This document shows positions 49,325-59,924 of a stretch of DNA of 64,000 nt, piece after piece. Numbering within the stretch: the stretch's first letter is position 1; the number at the start of each line of letters is the position of its first letter. The stretch is from positions 7,809,656 through 7,873,655 of the forward strand of contig JASXTE010000014.1 of assembly GCA_030280995.1 (NCBI GenBank). Reading direction: 5' to 3'. This DNA comes from Hemileia vastatrix (lineage: Eukaryota > Basidiomycota > Pucciniomycetes > Pucciniales > Zaghouaniaceae). Below the pieces are notes generated by a model. The model was not told the DNA's origin. It saw only the letters and a program-made list of their open reading frames with translations, and did no database searches. Position numbers and translations under genes: made by a program.

Positions 49325-50895
49325 TCATTTCCTGGATGATGAAGCTTCTGGAGGCTGGTCCAGATTGTGATGACATTTTTGTTTTTTGTTGGGATTGTGG
49401 GAAGCACTGTGTTCTTTGAGGTGCATCCTGCTGGAGAGACCATAGGGATTGTAATGATCAGGAATTGGATTAGAGGGAAGTTCAGAGGAGGAAGAAGAAG
49501 AGGCAGGAATGGAGTGCTGGAGGGTGTGCTTAATGATCCTAGACATTTTCCAGTGGTCGTCCAACTGGCGCTTTCTCAGGGTTTTTTCAAAGTCATTCAA
49601 AGGTCCATGGAGGGCAAAGGCTTTTAGCATGTTGGAACACATGGTGCTTAGGTGTTTCTTCATGTCTCCATAATCCAGGTTCAAAGAAATTTCAAGAGGT
49701 TGGCCAACTCCAATAATAGATTCAGGAGGAGGGGTGCCAACTAGACAAGAAGAATTGGATCAGTAATTATTTTTGTTGAAGAAATGGGATAAATTAATTT
49801 GGTACTTACAGATTGGAAGCTCATCAAATTTGTAAGCAGCTGGAATTTGGATCTCTGAAGATTTTGTAATAGTCATAGTGGGTGGATCAACTAGGGAAAG
49901 ATATGGATTCTCATGGTCTTCCTCTGAAAGATTTTGAGAAGGTGAACTAGGAGGCTGATGTTCCTGGGGCCTAGTTGGAGCAATGGGATTGTTGTTGTTT
50001 TTGTGGTTGTTATTTCTGTTGGATTCAGCTGGAGGAGGTGCTGGTGATGGAGTACCAGGGTTGTTAAATGATGGAGCAGGAGAGGGGGATTTGGAAGCAG
50101 ATTGATCTCTTCTGGATGGAGCTTTTGAAGAGATGGAACTGTCAGAAGAGTAGTTAGCTGACAGAGGAGAGGTGTAGTTTCTTTTCTTAGTTGGAAACAA
50201 AGTTTTTGTTGGGGTGCAGTGTGTGGTGTTCTGGTTTCTTCTTGGGGTTCTCTGGCAGGTCTCTTAGAAATCTGGGAAATTTTGGTGCTTTTGGACTTTG
50301 GAAGGGTGGATTGCATTGCTCTGGGAGCAGTAGGAGGTAGTTGGGTTGAGTTGTTGTTGTTGTCTGGATGAATTTGGCTTTTTTCTGGCCGTTTTTGGAG
50401 GTTTTGGCCATGATTTTCACTGTTTGGTGAGGCGGGCGGGCCTCCCGACGTCGGCAGGGCTGTCTGGACGTGGTCTAGAAGCCTGGGAGTTGATCTTGAA
50501 GCTTTTGGAGCTAATTTGGCAGAGATAAAAGCAGTTTCTTGGGGAGCTAAGGCTAGTCTTTTGGGGAGAGTTCTGGAAGCGGAGCTTCTGGATCTTCTGG
50601 AAGGTGCTGAAGATAAAGAGGAAGAGGAAGGGCCAAGCTCTGGGGATCTAGTAGGGGATCTAGAGATGTATTTGAGAGAAGGTGAAGGAGGAGGAATAGG
50701 GTAGTTGGCATCTCTGTCACATCTTTTCTTTTTGGAATAGCAAGAATCACAAGCCCTGTTGTAGAATTTGGATTTAGGAGTTGGAAGAGTGAATGTGCAA
50801 GGTCTGCACATGTGGATGCACTGTTTTCAGGCATAGTCCTTGGGAGCAGTGAAGCAAGGGAGAGTAGAAAGGTTAACATCAGGAGATCCAGCCAT
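49325..50895 (-). pseudogene. A2 antisense gene A: Zn2Cys6-like, spliced
   Basis: Read on the minus strand. It starts with ATG 50895-50893 (MAGSPDVNLSTLPCF), then TGA at 50829-50827, where gene B has the first cluster Cys. CIHMCRPC and CDSCYSKKKRC follow, giving CX2CX6CX15CX2CX6C if the TGA were Cys. A Ser/Arg/Pro-rich region runs to about 50212, where one base appears lost from an A run. The next frame (FPTKKRNYTSPLSANYSS to AAYKFDELPI) ends at the donor of a 69-nt intron, and the last exon carries GVGQPLEISLNLDYGDMKKH and an Asp/Lys/Ser-rich tail to 49325. Paralogous to gene B. A DNA-binding role is inferred from the cluster and basic patch. Confidence 0.65.
49741..49809 (-). other. Intron of antisense gene A (69 nt)
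   Basis: Donor GTAAGTACC (49809 downwards), branch-like TACTGATCC, acceptor TTGTCTAG (ends 49741). Splicing joins DELPI in frame to FGTPPPESIIGVGQ. The fit of signals and frame is strong evidence that this strand is transcribed and spliced. Confidence 0.8.
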
Positions 50896-51045
50896 GATCT
50901 GTGGTGAGAAAAGATGATGAAAAGGGATAGGAGGAGATTTTTGTCAGTGATGGGTAGATGATGAAGTGAAGGTGGAAGTTCAGCAGGTTGGCTGTAGAGG
51001 TGTTCTACATGAAATTGGCTGTGTCTATTTTATGCAAAATTCTGT

Positions 51046-51552
51046 CAGTTCATCAAGACTCTAAACTGAAAAATATATGGTATGAAGATCAGTCCATCAA
51101 GACTTTAAACTGGAATCTGGTTTCTGTTAGTCCTCCAAGACTTTAAACTGGCTGGTTTCAAGATTTTATCAAGACTAGTCCGTCAAGACTTTAAACTGAA
51201 CACTGTGTTAGTCCCCCAAGACTTTAAACTGAGGGTTGTAAGTCCCCCAAGACTTTAAACTGAGGGAAAGGTTTTGTTGTTGGAATTGGTTTTGAAAGAT
51301 TGGTGGAGGGTATCCACAGGGGGAGACTCCGAATTTAGCAAAGGCAAGTTTGGGGGTAATTGATGGGCTGGAAGCTCTATTTACAATTAACCCAGAATGT
51401 TAGTTTTTTCTCTGTGTCTTAATGTGGTTGATCTCTTGTTCTGGGTTTATGATTTAGGTTTTGAGTCCACCAAGACTTTAAACTGAGGGTTTTTGAGTCT
51501 CACAAGACTATAAAATGAGGATGGTCCCCCAAGACTTAAAACTGAGGGTTGT
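51046..51552. repeat. Array of CAAGACTTTAAACTGAGG repeats, A2
   Basis: Nine copies at about 51052, 51093, 51132, 51180, 51214, 51245, 51468, 51499 and 51529, with one hairpin module (51350-51400) inside. It lies in the interval between antisense genes A and B. Same arrangement as A1. Confidence 0.82.
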
Positions 51553-51606
51553 TTTGTGGTTACATCCTATAGAGGGTGTGTTCAATTTTTCATTTCTGAA
51601 TCAAAC

Positions 51607-52367
51607 TCAAGTACTAGTGGAATTACAGAGGGAATCAAGAGATGAAATGAAGTGTTCAGAATTAGCCTTGAACTGGTGAATGAGGTGTCTTCTGTTCTCA
51701 ATGTCCTGTGGATCTCTAGCAGGAGTGGATTGGAAGTAGTAAAGCAGAAGTTGTTTCTGTTGAGATGTGTGTTGTTGGAACTTGGCCTTGATAGTGGGCA
51801 AGTGCGTTGGTGTTGGTGGTTCAATGGATCCTACACTGTTATCATCACTATCAGAAGATGGAGAAACTGAGAAGTCATCAGTTTTAAAGTTGAAGGAAGA
51901 AATGAAATTTCTTTACCATCAGATGGACCAGGGATGGTGGAACTAGTTGTTTTATGGGTTGTGGCACTCTTCTGGGAAGGGTGGAGCTTTTTGATTAATC
52001 TGGGTATCAGGATGGATGGCCTAGATCTTTTGGTGCTGGCAGAAGAAGGACCAGGTTGAGGTGGAGGTGAATCTGTTACGGAAGAAAGTGGACCAGGTCT
52101 GTGGCAGCTTTTCTTTCTAGATTGGCAGACATTGCAGGACATTCTGTATGGATGGACAGGTGGTGTCATGGTGCAGATTAAATTATTGTTGATGCAGTAT
52201 TGGCAGGGGCCCATTTCAGAGGCAGATTTGGGAAGAAGGTTAAAAATGGTGGTTGGATGAAGAAAGAATGCAGAAATTCTCAATTGGAGGGAGGATGTGG
52301 TCTTCCAACATTGGCAGGGGCCTTTGTTGTGGGATGTGGTGCTGTTTGTGCATGTCTTAATTGACAT
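51607..52367 (-). CDS. A2 antisense gene B: Zn2Cys6-like protein, two exons
   Basis: Exons 52367-51917 and 51866-51607, 236 residues; or 186 residues from the Met before GPCQYC (52217). Cluster CX2CX6CX12CX2CX6C at residues about 53-90, then PPPQPGPSSASTKRSRPS, IPRLIKKLHPSQKSATTH, an acidic patch after the splice (SPSSDSDDN), and a helical end (LPTIKAKFQQHTSQQKQ, DIENRRHLIHQFKANSEHF). About 20 residues differ from the A1 copy, with no stop or indel. A TATA-like TAAAATATAG on the minus strand lies in the LTR about 90 bp upstream. Zn2Cys6 proteins are fungal transcription factors; whether this protein binds DNA is inferred. Confidence 0.7.
51867..51916 (-). other. Intron of antisense gene B (50 nt, A2)
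   Basis: Donor GTAAAG, branch-like AAACTGATGAC, acceptor TTCTCAG; same length and position as in A1. Confidence 0.75.
52284..52295 (+). other. Polypurine tract of A2
   Basis: TTGGAGGGAGGA directly before the 3' LTR. Confidence 0.85.
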
Positions 52368-53388
52368 CTGTTAAGGAATCGGGTATTTTTCTGGTTTTAT
52401 TCCATGAATATTGGGTCTGCGGGTATGTGGGTACTATCATTTGATAGCCCTGGTTTTTCTCTATATTTTATGCCTTGAAGACATTTTTCATATTCTGAGT
52501 TTTAAGGGGTCATTTCCTCATTTTTCATTTATAAAAGATTGCTGTTTAATTTTGTTTTTCGTGTTTTACGGGCTAACCTTAAGTCTTAGGGTTAAGTGCT
52601 TAGTACCATTGGATAGAGCTAATTTTTCTCTATATTTCATGTCTCAATGTTGTTATAGTGAAATTCCGTGTTTTAAAGGTTTTAGTAGTTGTAGCTAATT
52701 TTTCTAAGTAGATTAGTGGTTTTTATTGATTTTCTGGCTTCAGGGAGGCCAGGCCGCTTCAGGAGGCATCTCCGACGTCAGGCGGCCCGCCCGCCTCTGA
52801 TTTAGGAGGTTGGGGAGCGCTTCAGGAGGGTTTTTTATGCAATTTGGCGGGTACAGGCGCCAGATTGGTGGGTGCGCAAGGGCTCTTAGTTAGTGGTCTG
52901 TGTGTACATAGTGAATAAGACAGTTTGGGGCAACCTTAATCATCATACAACCATCCGGAGGTGATATCATTGTTCCTCACTCAGTTTTCACTGTTTTTTG
53001 GCCACAATTGGCTGTGTTTGTTGCAATTGAGTTCTTCATTTAACTTAACTTTAGCAACTGTTTTCTCTGTTATAGTCTTGCAAGCTATAGCAAGTATTAT
53101 TGCTGTCTCTGGTGTGGATTTGCAGCCTACATCAAGTATCTTTGCTGTCTCTGGTGTGGACATTGTTCTACATTTCAGTTCTATGGTCTGGTAGTCTGTC
53201 TGGTGACTACTTTCTTGGCTCATCAAGCAGTCATATGTGTTAAAAAGGAGCTTTAGCAAAACAGGAACCAACTTACTTTAGCAAGTAAATCTCACTCTAT
53301 TTTTCTAAAGGGACAGTGGATTTTCTCTCTGGTTTTTCTCCAACTCCCTTGGTCAAGGCCTATAGCTAGTACTATAGGATTGTCTACA
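52296..53388 (+). repeat. 3' LTR of A2 (1093 bp)
   Basis: TGTGGTCTTCC...GATTGTCTACA. About 29 bp longer than the 5' LTR; one visible difference is an insertion of GGCATCTCCGACGTCAGGC-like sequence near 52764-52785. Confidence 0.95.
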
Positions 53389-53993
53389 TCACCTATTTTA
53401 GTGTTTTTCCCCACAGTGGGCATAGAATGTGGGGTAATTATAGTGTGAAAAAGCTAACTTTGCTAAAAATGAAGCTATTCACACTGGAAAAATGCAGGCA
53501 GTGTATAGCCAGTACACAGAAGCCATTTCTGGCAAAAAAAACACCAAATTTGAAAAGTGTTAATTTTATGCATTTTAGTAGCCAAATCACTAGTCCTATT
53601 TAAGAAAAATTGATCTGTAAAGGCGCATTTTAAATATTATTTAAATTATAGCACATATTATCAACTTTTAAGTGATTCAAAGCGCATTTCTTATTTTTTA
53701 CATAAAACAATGAAAACAACAGCTTTAGGTCTACTTAAAAATTATGTAGCCTTATATTTAAGGTTCTTAAGATTACCCTAACATATTCTAACTTAATATT
53801 AATTACATAAGACTTATATAAGGCGGATTTATGCATGTATATAAGGTTTATAATGGCTTATTTCTTATATTATCATCATTTTACTTACGTATACTATTTG
53901 TGTACTCTAATTTATTGCTCCCATGTGTATTCCATGTGTTTAACATAACTTATAAGTAATTTTTACTCAGTCCTGGAGAAATCTAGACTGACA
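53389..53993 (-). repeat. D2 LTR, distal part
   Basis: Begins with the A2 duplication TCAC, then the rest of the D2 5' LTR to TGTCAG at 53993 (minus strand). With 39472-40363 it makes an LTR of about 1.49 kb. Confidence 0.9.
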
Positions 53994-55136
53994 ATATAAG
54001 CCCCAAGAAGTGTTTCATGCTATTTCTAGGGTCTATGTACTAAATGTGAGAATAAATAATTAAACAAAATAGTAAAGATAAAAGCTATCAAAATATGAAA
54101 AAAACAAAGAATATATAATCTTTATAATTTCTGCATGAGCAGAAAAAACAGTTATAAGTTTTAATAGATATCTTTGTTGATAGAGATGCACATTGGGCTA
54201 CAAGGGTAGTCATTAATTGTGAAACAGAAAATGTAGTTGTTGAGAGGACAATTTCCAGAGAAAAATTGAGCAAAGATGGCAGCTTGGGTCTGGATTATTG
54301 AGGTTAGTTATTTAAACATGAAAAGGTGGGTAAATCTTCCCTTCAGATTTTAGAGGAGGTCAGACTTGAGAAGAGTGAGGAGAAGGTATTTTTAAAATCA
54401 TTTGAGGAGAGTTTTAAGTAAGTCTGATGATGGGGTAGGGGATAAAAGATTATGGAAGTTATTAAAAGACAGGCCAAGGTATCTGCTTTGATGTTGCATG
54501 GGATTCCAGAATGTTCAAGAAATCATTGGAGAATGAGGTAAATATAAAATTAGGCCTTCTTCTGTTGAGAAATATAAATGAAAATTTTCTTAAGAGTGGA
54601 GGTGTTTCATGTTTATGGGGGGAGGCTTATGGTCATTTTAGGGTGTATAAAGACTCTTAAATCTCCTTGATGTAAGAAGAATGCAAGGGAGTTGGAGAGA
54701 CAAGAGAAACCCCTACACCATTAAAGGAAAAGTGAGTGTTCAACTAAATAGGCTTAATCTTCTATTTGATAAGAAAAATACTTGCTGAAAAATTGTTATG
54801 TGGATTTTGAGATTTTTTAGAATCTGTGTTTTAAGAAAAATAACTGAACTATAACAAAAAGTTACACCATAGAAATAAGTTTCAAATTATTGAATTTATA
54901 TTTCTATGAAAATAATGTTAAATTTAAGCTCACAAGAAGAGAACTTTCCAATTGTACCCTAAAATTATATATTTAAAATCTGTTAAACAAAATTATTTTT
55001 TCTTAATTTTTCTAATAAAGCTTTAATTTTTAGCAAAGAATGGTTTTTGAAATTCATTTCTCCTCTCAACATAGTTGAGTTCTCCAGCCCAGCTATACAT
55101 ATCCAGATTACATGCCCCAAATCCACCTTCAGACAC
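53994..55136. other. Old AT-rich sequence, no gene
   Basis: No supported gene or complete element. Parts near 55060-55130 resemble LTR-adjacent sequence of an old A-type relative, possibly the left part of the fragment at 56197-56692. Confidence 0.5.
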
Positions 55137-56192
55137 TGTAGAAAATCCTATATTACTAGCTATAGGCCTTGACCAAGAGAGTTGGAGAAAAACTTGAGAT
55201 AAAACCCCCTGTCCCTTTGAGAAATACCAGGTGGAACTAATTTGCTACAGCAAATTGAAGACCTTTGCAATACCCCTTCCAGTAAAATTTTTGACTGCTT
55301 AAAAAGCCAAGACAGTAGCTTAGATGACTAAAAACAAAACAGTGCCTGAAATGCGGAGAGAATTTTCACCAGAGACAAAAAATAGTGCACTTGTTGCACA
55401 GAAAAACAACAATTATACTTGATGCAGCTTGCAAAGCTACACCAGAGAAGACAGTTAAAAGAGTTGAGATTCAATGACAAAAATTAACCTTGCACAGACA
55501 CAGCAAATTTTGGCCAAAAAAACAGTGAAAACTGAATGAGAAACAGTGATCTAATTTCTGAATTGGTGTATGATAAATAGAGTTGTCCCAAACTATCTTA
55601 TTTAGTATGTACTTACAGGCCCATAATAAACTCTAAACTACACCTTCAAAATTGACTATACTGCCACAAAAATTTCATAAAAAACCTTTAAATGCACTTC
55701 CCAGCCTTATACAGTTGAGGCAGGTGACCACCACCTCCCTGAACCAAAATACCACCAGAAAAACCCCTAAAAACCATGAAAACAACAGAAAACACCTTAA
55801 ATCTAAAAATATGCTAAAAATCATCATGAAATAAAATGTAGAGAAAAATTAGCTTAATCAAATGCTACTAACAGCTTACCCATAAAACTTAATTTTAGCC
55901 CAAAAAATTCAAAAAATAAAATTTAAAAGTTAATGTGAAAAATGAAATATGCCCAAATGAGCCCTTAAAACCCAAAATATTAAAAATATTAAAAATAAAT
56001 GAAATATAGAGAGAAAACTGGGCTATTCAATGATATTATTTAATTCCCCACAGCTCCAATATTCAGAGAAGTAATCCTGAAAATTACATAAAATACCCAA
56101 TTTGAGTATACCAATACTCCCAAATTTCAACCTAACTACCAAAAAACACTAAATCACTTGCACAAAGGCACTATTCCTGTTGATATGCCACA
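55137..56192 (-). repeat. Diverged solo LTR of A family (TSD ACAC/ACGC)
   Basis: Minus orientation: starts TGTAGAAAATCC, which mirrors the A LTR end (GATTGTCTACA), contains the conserved CTAGCTATAGGCCTTGACCA, and ends ATATGCCACA, mirroring TGTGGTCTTCC. Size 1056 bp. Flanks ACAC (55133-55136) and ACGC (56193-56196), one CpG-type change apart. Confidence 0.8.
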
Positions 56193-56196
56193 ACGC

Positions 56197-56692
56197 ATTC
56201 AAAAGGTTGTTTTTACATCCAGACTCAATATAAAAACTAAAAATATGCCTAAAAATTCTCTAAAAAATAGGAATGATAGCTGAAAATTTCAAAAAAAGTC
56301 TCCCTGTAACTTTTGTATCCAGATCAGCCCTAATTATTAAGATTAAAATCATTAAAATTAAGTAAATTATCAAAAATTGAAATTTCATAAAATTAATGAT
56401 AAAAATCAAAAAAAATATTAGAGAATTCCATAAAATTCCTGATAAATTCATGAAGATTCTTTGAGAAAAGGAATTCTTCCATAAATTTTTGTGCCCTTAA
56501 AAAATAATCTTGACTATAAAATAATTGATTTTAACTGAGCTTCAAAGTAACCATTTTTACCTTTTAACAAACCAATTTTCTTCATAATAAAATAAAATTA
56601 AACATGAAATAAACTTTTTTCCCACCAAATGAACATCCAAAAAGAAAATTCTTAGACTTAGAGTGCCATACTAAACTTTAGAATACCACAAT
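56197..56692 (-). repeat. Fragment of a TGTGGTA-type LTR
   Basis: Ends GTGCCATACTAAACTTTAG..TACCACA, identical in layout to the right end of the insertion at 60999-62132. About 370 bp from the end both share CAGCYCTAATYA. Followed by ATGC. Its left part was probably split off by the solo LTR at 55137. Confidence 0.65.
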
Positions 56693-56751
56693 GCTTGCCT
56701 GGTTATCAGCCAATATGATGAGGGATTTTATATGAGGGGTGAGAAGATTTG
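56693..56751. other. Spacer between LTR fragments
   Basis: 59 bp; nothing recognised. Confidence 0.4.
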
Positions 56752-57493
56752 TGTTGAGAGGGTCTTTTGGTCTAAACGTTTTGAATGGAGGTCCTACAGT
56801 GGTGATAGGTGGATTTTTGGGGGTTTTAAGGTCAATGTACGTATATAAGTATCTTTTATTAATTACTCAATGAAAGAGATAAAATTTATAATTATTAATA
56901 TATCTAATGGGTTAGAATTACGCAGTTGTAAATACTAAAAACAATAGGTAGTAGTAATTAATAAATTCTTGTGTAAGTAAAGGATGATCTAAAACAACCA
57001 AAAGGGGAGGCCTTATATAGGCGTAAGAGAAAGAAAGCACAGAGCTAAAATCCTATATACAAGAGTATGAGAGAAAAAAGAAAATTCCAGAATAAAATAT
57101 TTCAAATATTAAGGTTGTTCTATAAAGAATGTATAAAAATAATGTATTTACTGTATATGTCAAAATAAGTTGATTTATTTCAAAATTTCTGTAAATGTCA
57201 CTTTTAAATAAGAAATTTAGATTTTTATATATATTTATTTTATTTTAATATTAATTTTATTTCCTTTAACCTGTCATTGAGCACTGTGTTAGGAAATAAC
57301 AAAAAAATATAAGGGAAATTAATATTAATTAAATATTTACTAAATTTACTTATTGTAATTAGTTAATTTATTACAAGTAAATTTAAAGTAAATATACTAT
57401 AATTAATAACAAAATAAGAAATAAAAAAGGTGTGGCTTCATCCCAGTAAATAATTGATTATTTTACTGGGTAAGTCTAGCAGCCTGGCTTACA
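56752..57493 (-). repeat. Diverged solo LTR of B family
   Basis: 742 bp, minus orientation. Left end TGTTGAGAGGGTCTTTTGGTC mirrors the B LTR end; right end ACTGGGTAAGTCTAGCAGCC mirrors its start. TATA region GGCCTTATATAGGCG. Flanks ATTTG / GTTTG agree at four of five bases. Confidence 0.85.
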
Positions 57494-57837
57494 GTTTGTT
57501 TCTAGAAGATGGAAAAAGATTTATTTAATAGGTAAGTTAATAAGGAAATATTTCTCTATATTAACAGAAGTGTAAGTAAATAGACCATCTATATTAAAAT
57601 GAATTATAAAAAATTTAAATAATAATCATTCTAAGAGTTTCAGCTAACTAGTTTTGTAATAACTAAAGAATGTAAAAAAGATGCCTCCTTTGTCTCCCAA
57701 TTTCCCCATATTTTTATAGCCAAAAGTACAGGAAAGATAATGGGAAAAGGAGTAGATACAAAAAAATAATATAAGTTAAGAAATGTATAACATACAAGAC
57801 AAAACTTTAAGAGTATCTATATAAAACACTATAAAAT
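57494..57837. other. AT-rich spacer before D3
   Basis: No gene recognised. Ends with AAAAT, the left duplication candidate of D3 (its partner is outside the window). Confidence 0.5.
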
Positions 57838-59338
57838 TGTCAGCCTGTATATCCCCAGGACTGAGTAAAAAGTGCTTATAAGTTATGTTAAAAACATGAA
57901 TTATACATGGGAACAATAAATATGAGTACACAAACAGTATACATAAGTAAAATTATGATAATACACAAAAAATGCCATTATAACACCTTATATACATGCA
58001 TATATTCACCTTTTATAGGTCTTATGTACTTAATATTAAGTTGAAATATGTTAGGGTAATCTTAAGAACCTTAAGTATAAGGATACATAATTTTTAAGTA
58101 CACTTAAAGCTGTTATATTCATTGTTTTACACAAAAAACAAGAAATGCACTTTATTTCATTTAAAAGTTGACTATATGCGCTATAAAATTGAGAATATCA
58201 AAATTGCGCTTTGACAGATCAATTTGTCTCATTTAGAACTATTTATTTGGCTATTTAAATGCATAAAAATAACACTTTTCAAATTTGGTGTTTTCTATGC
58301 CAGAAATGGCTTCTGTGTACTGGCCACATACTGCCTGCTTTTTTCCCGTGTGAATAGCTTCATTTTTAGCAAATTTAGCTTTTTCACACTATAATTACCC
58401 CACATTCTATGCCCACTGTGGGGAAACACACTAAAATAGGCAACAGGCACTTATTTAGTGTCCTAGCTTAATTAATAATGCATAGACCTTGTTTATATGC
58501 ACTAATTTCATTAATAACCTCACTCTTGGTGTCTTATTTCATCACCACACTTAAATTCACCTAATTTTAGTCAAGGATTTACCCATGCAAGCGCCTGCCA
58601 AGGACTGCATGTAGTTACCCCACATCTCACGCTCTTTTTTTGAGTTTTTGGGTGGTTTCTCAGTCAATATTGGTTATTTTTGGATGTGAATTTCATGTAG
58701 TATAATTTTAGGATTAGCCCCTCCATTTCTACAGTAAATCACCCTTATTATTAAGCTATTATTAACCTTAAAAAGTCTCCTTTAGTCTTTTATATTATTG
58801 TTTTATACGCATATACTCTCTTTTTTTCTTTTTCTTTAACTTTGATGGATTTCCCTTATTATCACAGGATTTTGACGGTTGTTACTTGTCTAATTATTTC
58901 ATGGGTCTCTAGGGATGTTGATGGGCAGGTCTACTACTTGTTTTGAGGCGTCATTAACTGTGTATTAGATGGTACATAAAGGGATTTATTGGGGAACTCA
59001 GTGTGTATAAAAGGAGGAGGTTTTTGGGTCTTGTTTTTACATTCTTTATCATTTAAAATTTACCAATATAACCAAATAAATTAAAATACATATCAATTAG
59101 TACTTTTATATGACTTTTGGATAGTATCTGAATTATTAAAATCTATTTTTCTACCAACTAAAAAGATTGTAAGCCACATATAAGAATAGTGAGAATTATA
59201 TTACTGAAACCTTTATTCTGAATTATATTTTACAATTTGTTGGATTTATACTACAGTATTCATATAGGACCATTTAAATCTTCTAGAAAAAGAATTTTCA
59301 AGCTAGTTCACGTCCATTAAGTTGATCTTAGCCTGACA
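57838..59338 (+). repeat. 5' LTR of D3 (1501 bp)
   Basis: TGTCAGCCTGTATATCC...GATCTTAGCCTGACA. TATAAAAG at 59006-59013, ahead of an AGGAGGAGG stretch. Confidence 0.94.
59006..59013 (+). promoter_or_regulatory. TATA box, D3 LTR
   Basis: GTGTGTATAAAAGGAGGAGG; conserved in D1 and D2 on the other strand. Confidence 0.68.
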
Positions 59339-59924
59339 ATTGGGGACCTTTCCTCAAGAATTCTGTTATAATCCAGTAAGTGAAAATTTCAAAGAAGGTA
59401 CATGTAAATAATATCCCTATAGAAATATTTGGATAATTACAACAGGTTGGGGTCACTTATATAGTGATTTCAGAAAAAGAAGCCCTGTTATATAATAAAA
59501 TTTTGATATTGAATCAACAATTTAACCACTAATTTAACATAAAATTGTTATTAGAGGGAGTCTGTCAATAGATCAATTAAATTTGTGATCTTTGCAGATA
59601 ATAAACCAATTAAACTGATTAATTGTTTTCTTTTAAAAGGACTCTTAATCTTTTCTTTTTATTGGTTTGTAACATTCATTTAATATTTAGAAAGAATCTT
59701 ACTGACAGATTTTCTTTTTTAAATATAAAAACACAGCTACATATTGTAGACCAGTTAAATCAAGTTACCACATAAAAGCATATTTGACTTTTGGCACTTA
59801 AAAATTCACTTCATACCAATAAGTAAGCAATAAAATTGTCTTCAGTTGTATTGATAAATACTGATAAAACTTCTTTTTGAAGTTTTCATATCTAAACTTT
59901 TAATTCTTTAAATTCCACATAAAA
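59339..59924 (+). other. 5' leader of D3
   Basis: Begins ATTGGGGACCTTTCC, matching B and C after their LTRs. AT-rich, no gene. Same sequence as the D2 leader without the insertion of C. Confidence 0.7.

Larger units (their letters stand above)
40364..53388 (+). mobile_element. Ty3/Gypsy element A2, full length, 13.0 kb (TSD TCGC/TCAC)
   Basis: LTRs 40364-41427 and 52296-53388. Flanking 4-bp duplication TCGC (40360-40363) and TCAC (53389-53392); the unoccupied site reads CTGTTGCCTATTTTAG in D1 near 9629. Order: LTR, primer site, gag, protease, pol, hairpin modules, antisense genes A and B, polypurine tract, LTR. At 13 kb it is more than twice the size of a minimal Ty3 element, owing to long LTRs and the 4.2 kb antisense region. 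Gag-pol has at least seven lesions. Confidence 0.96.
16405..53993 (-). mobile_element. Element D2, minus strand, 3'-truncated and split by C and A2
   Basis: The pieces, in element order on the minus strand, are: LTR 53993-53389 and 40363-39472; leader 39471-39403 and 20140-19617; gag and partial pol 19616-16405. Element C fills 20141-39402 (duplication TGTAG) and A2 fills 40364-53388 (TCGC/TCAC). Removing both restores an order collinear with D3. Pol stops abruptly inside RT at about 16405, so the 3' half and 3' LTR are gone. The base following the 5' LTR is ATATA (53994-53998). Confidence 0.92.

Noticed and set aside
49891..50811. 306-residue minus frame taken as one protein
   Set aside because: Only its first two thirds look genuine. 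From about 50212 the neighbouring frame, which splices cleanly into the last exon, is the better reading.
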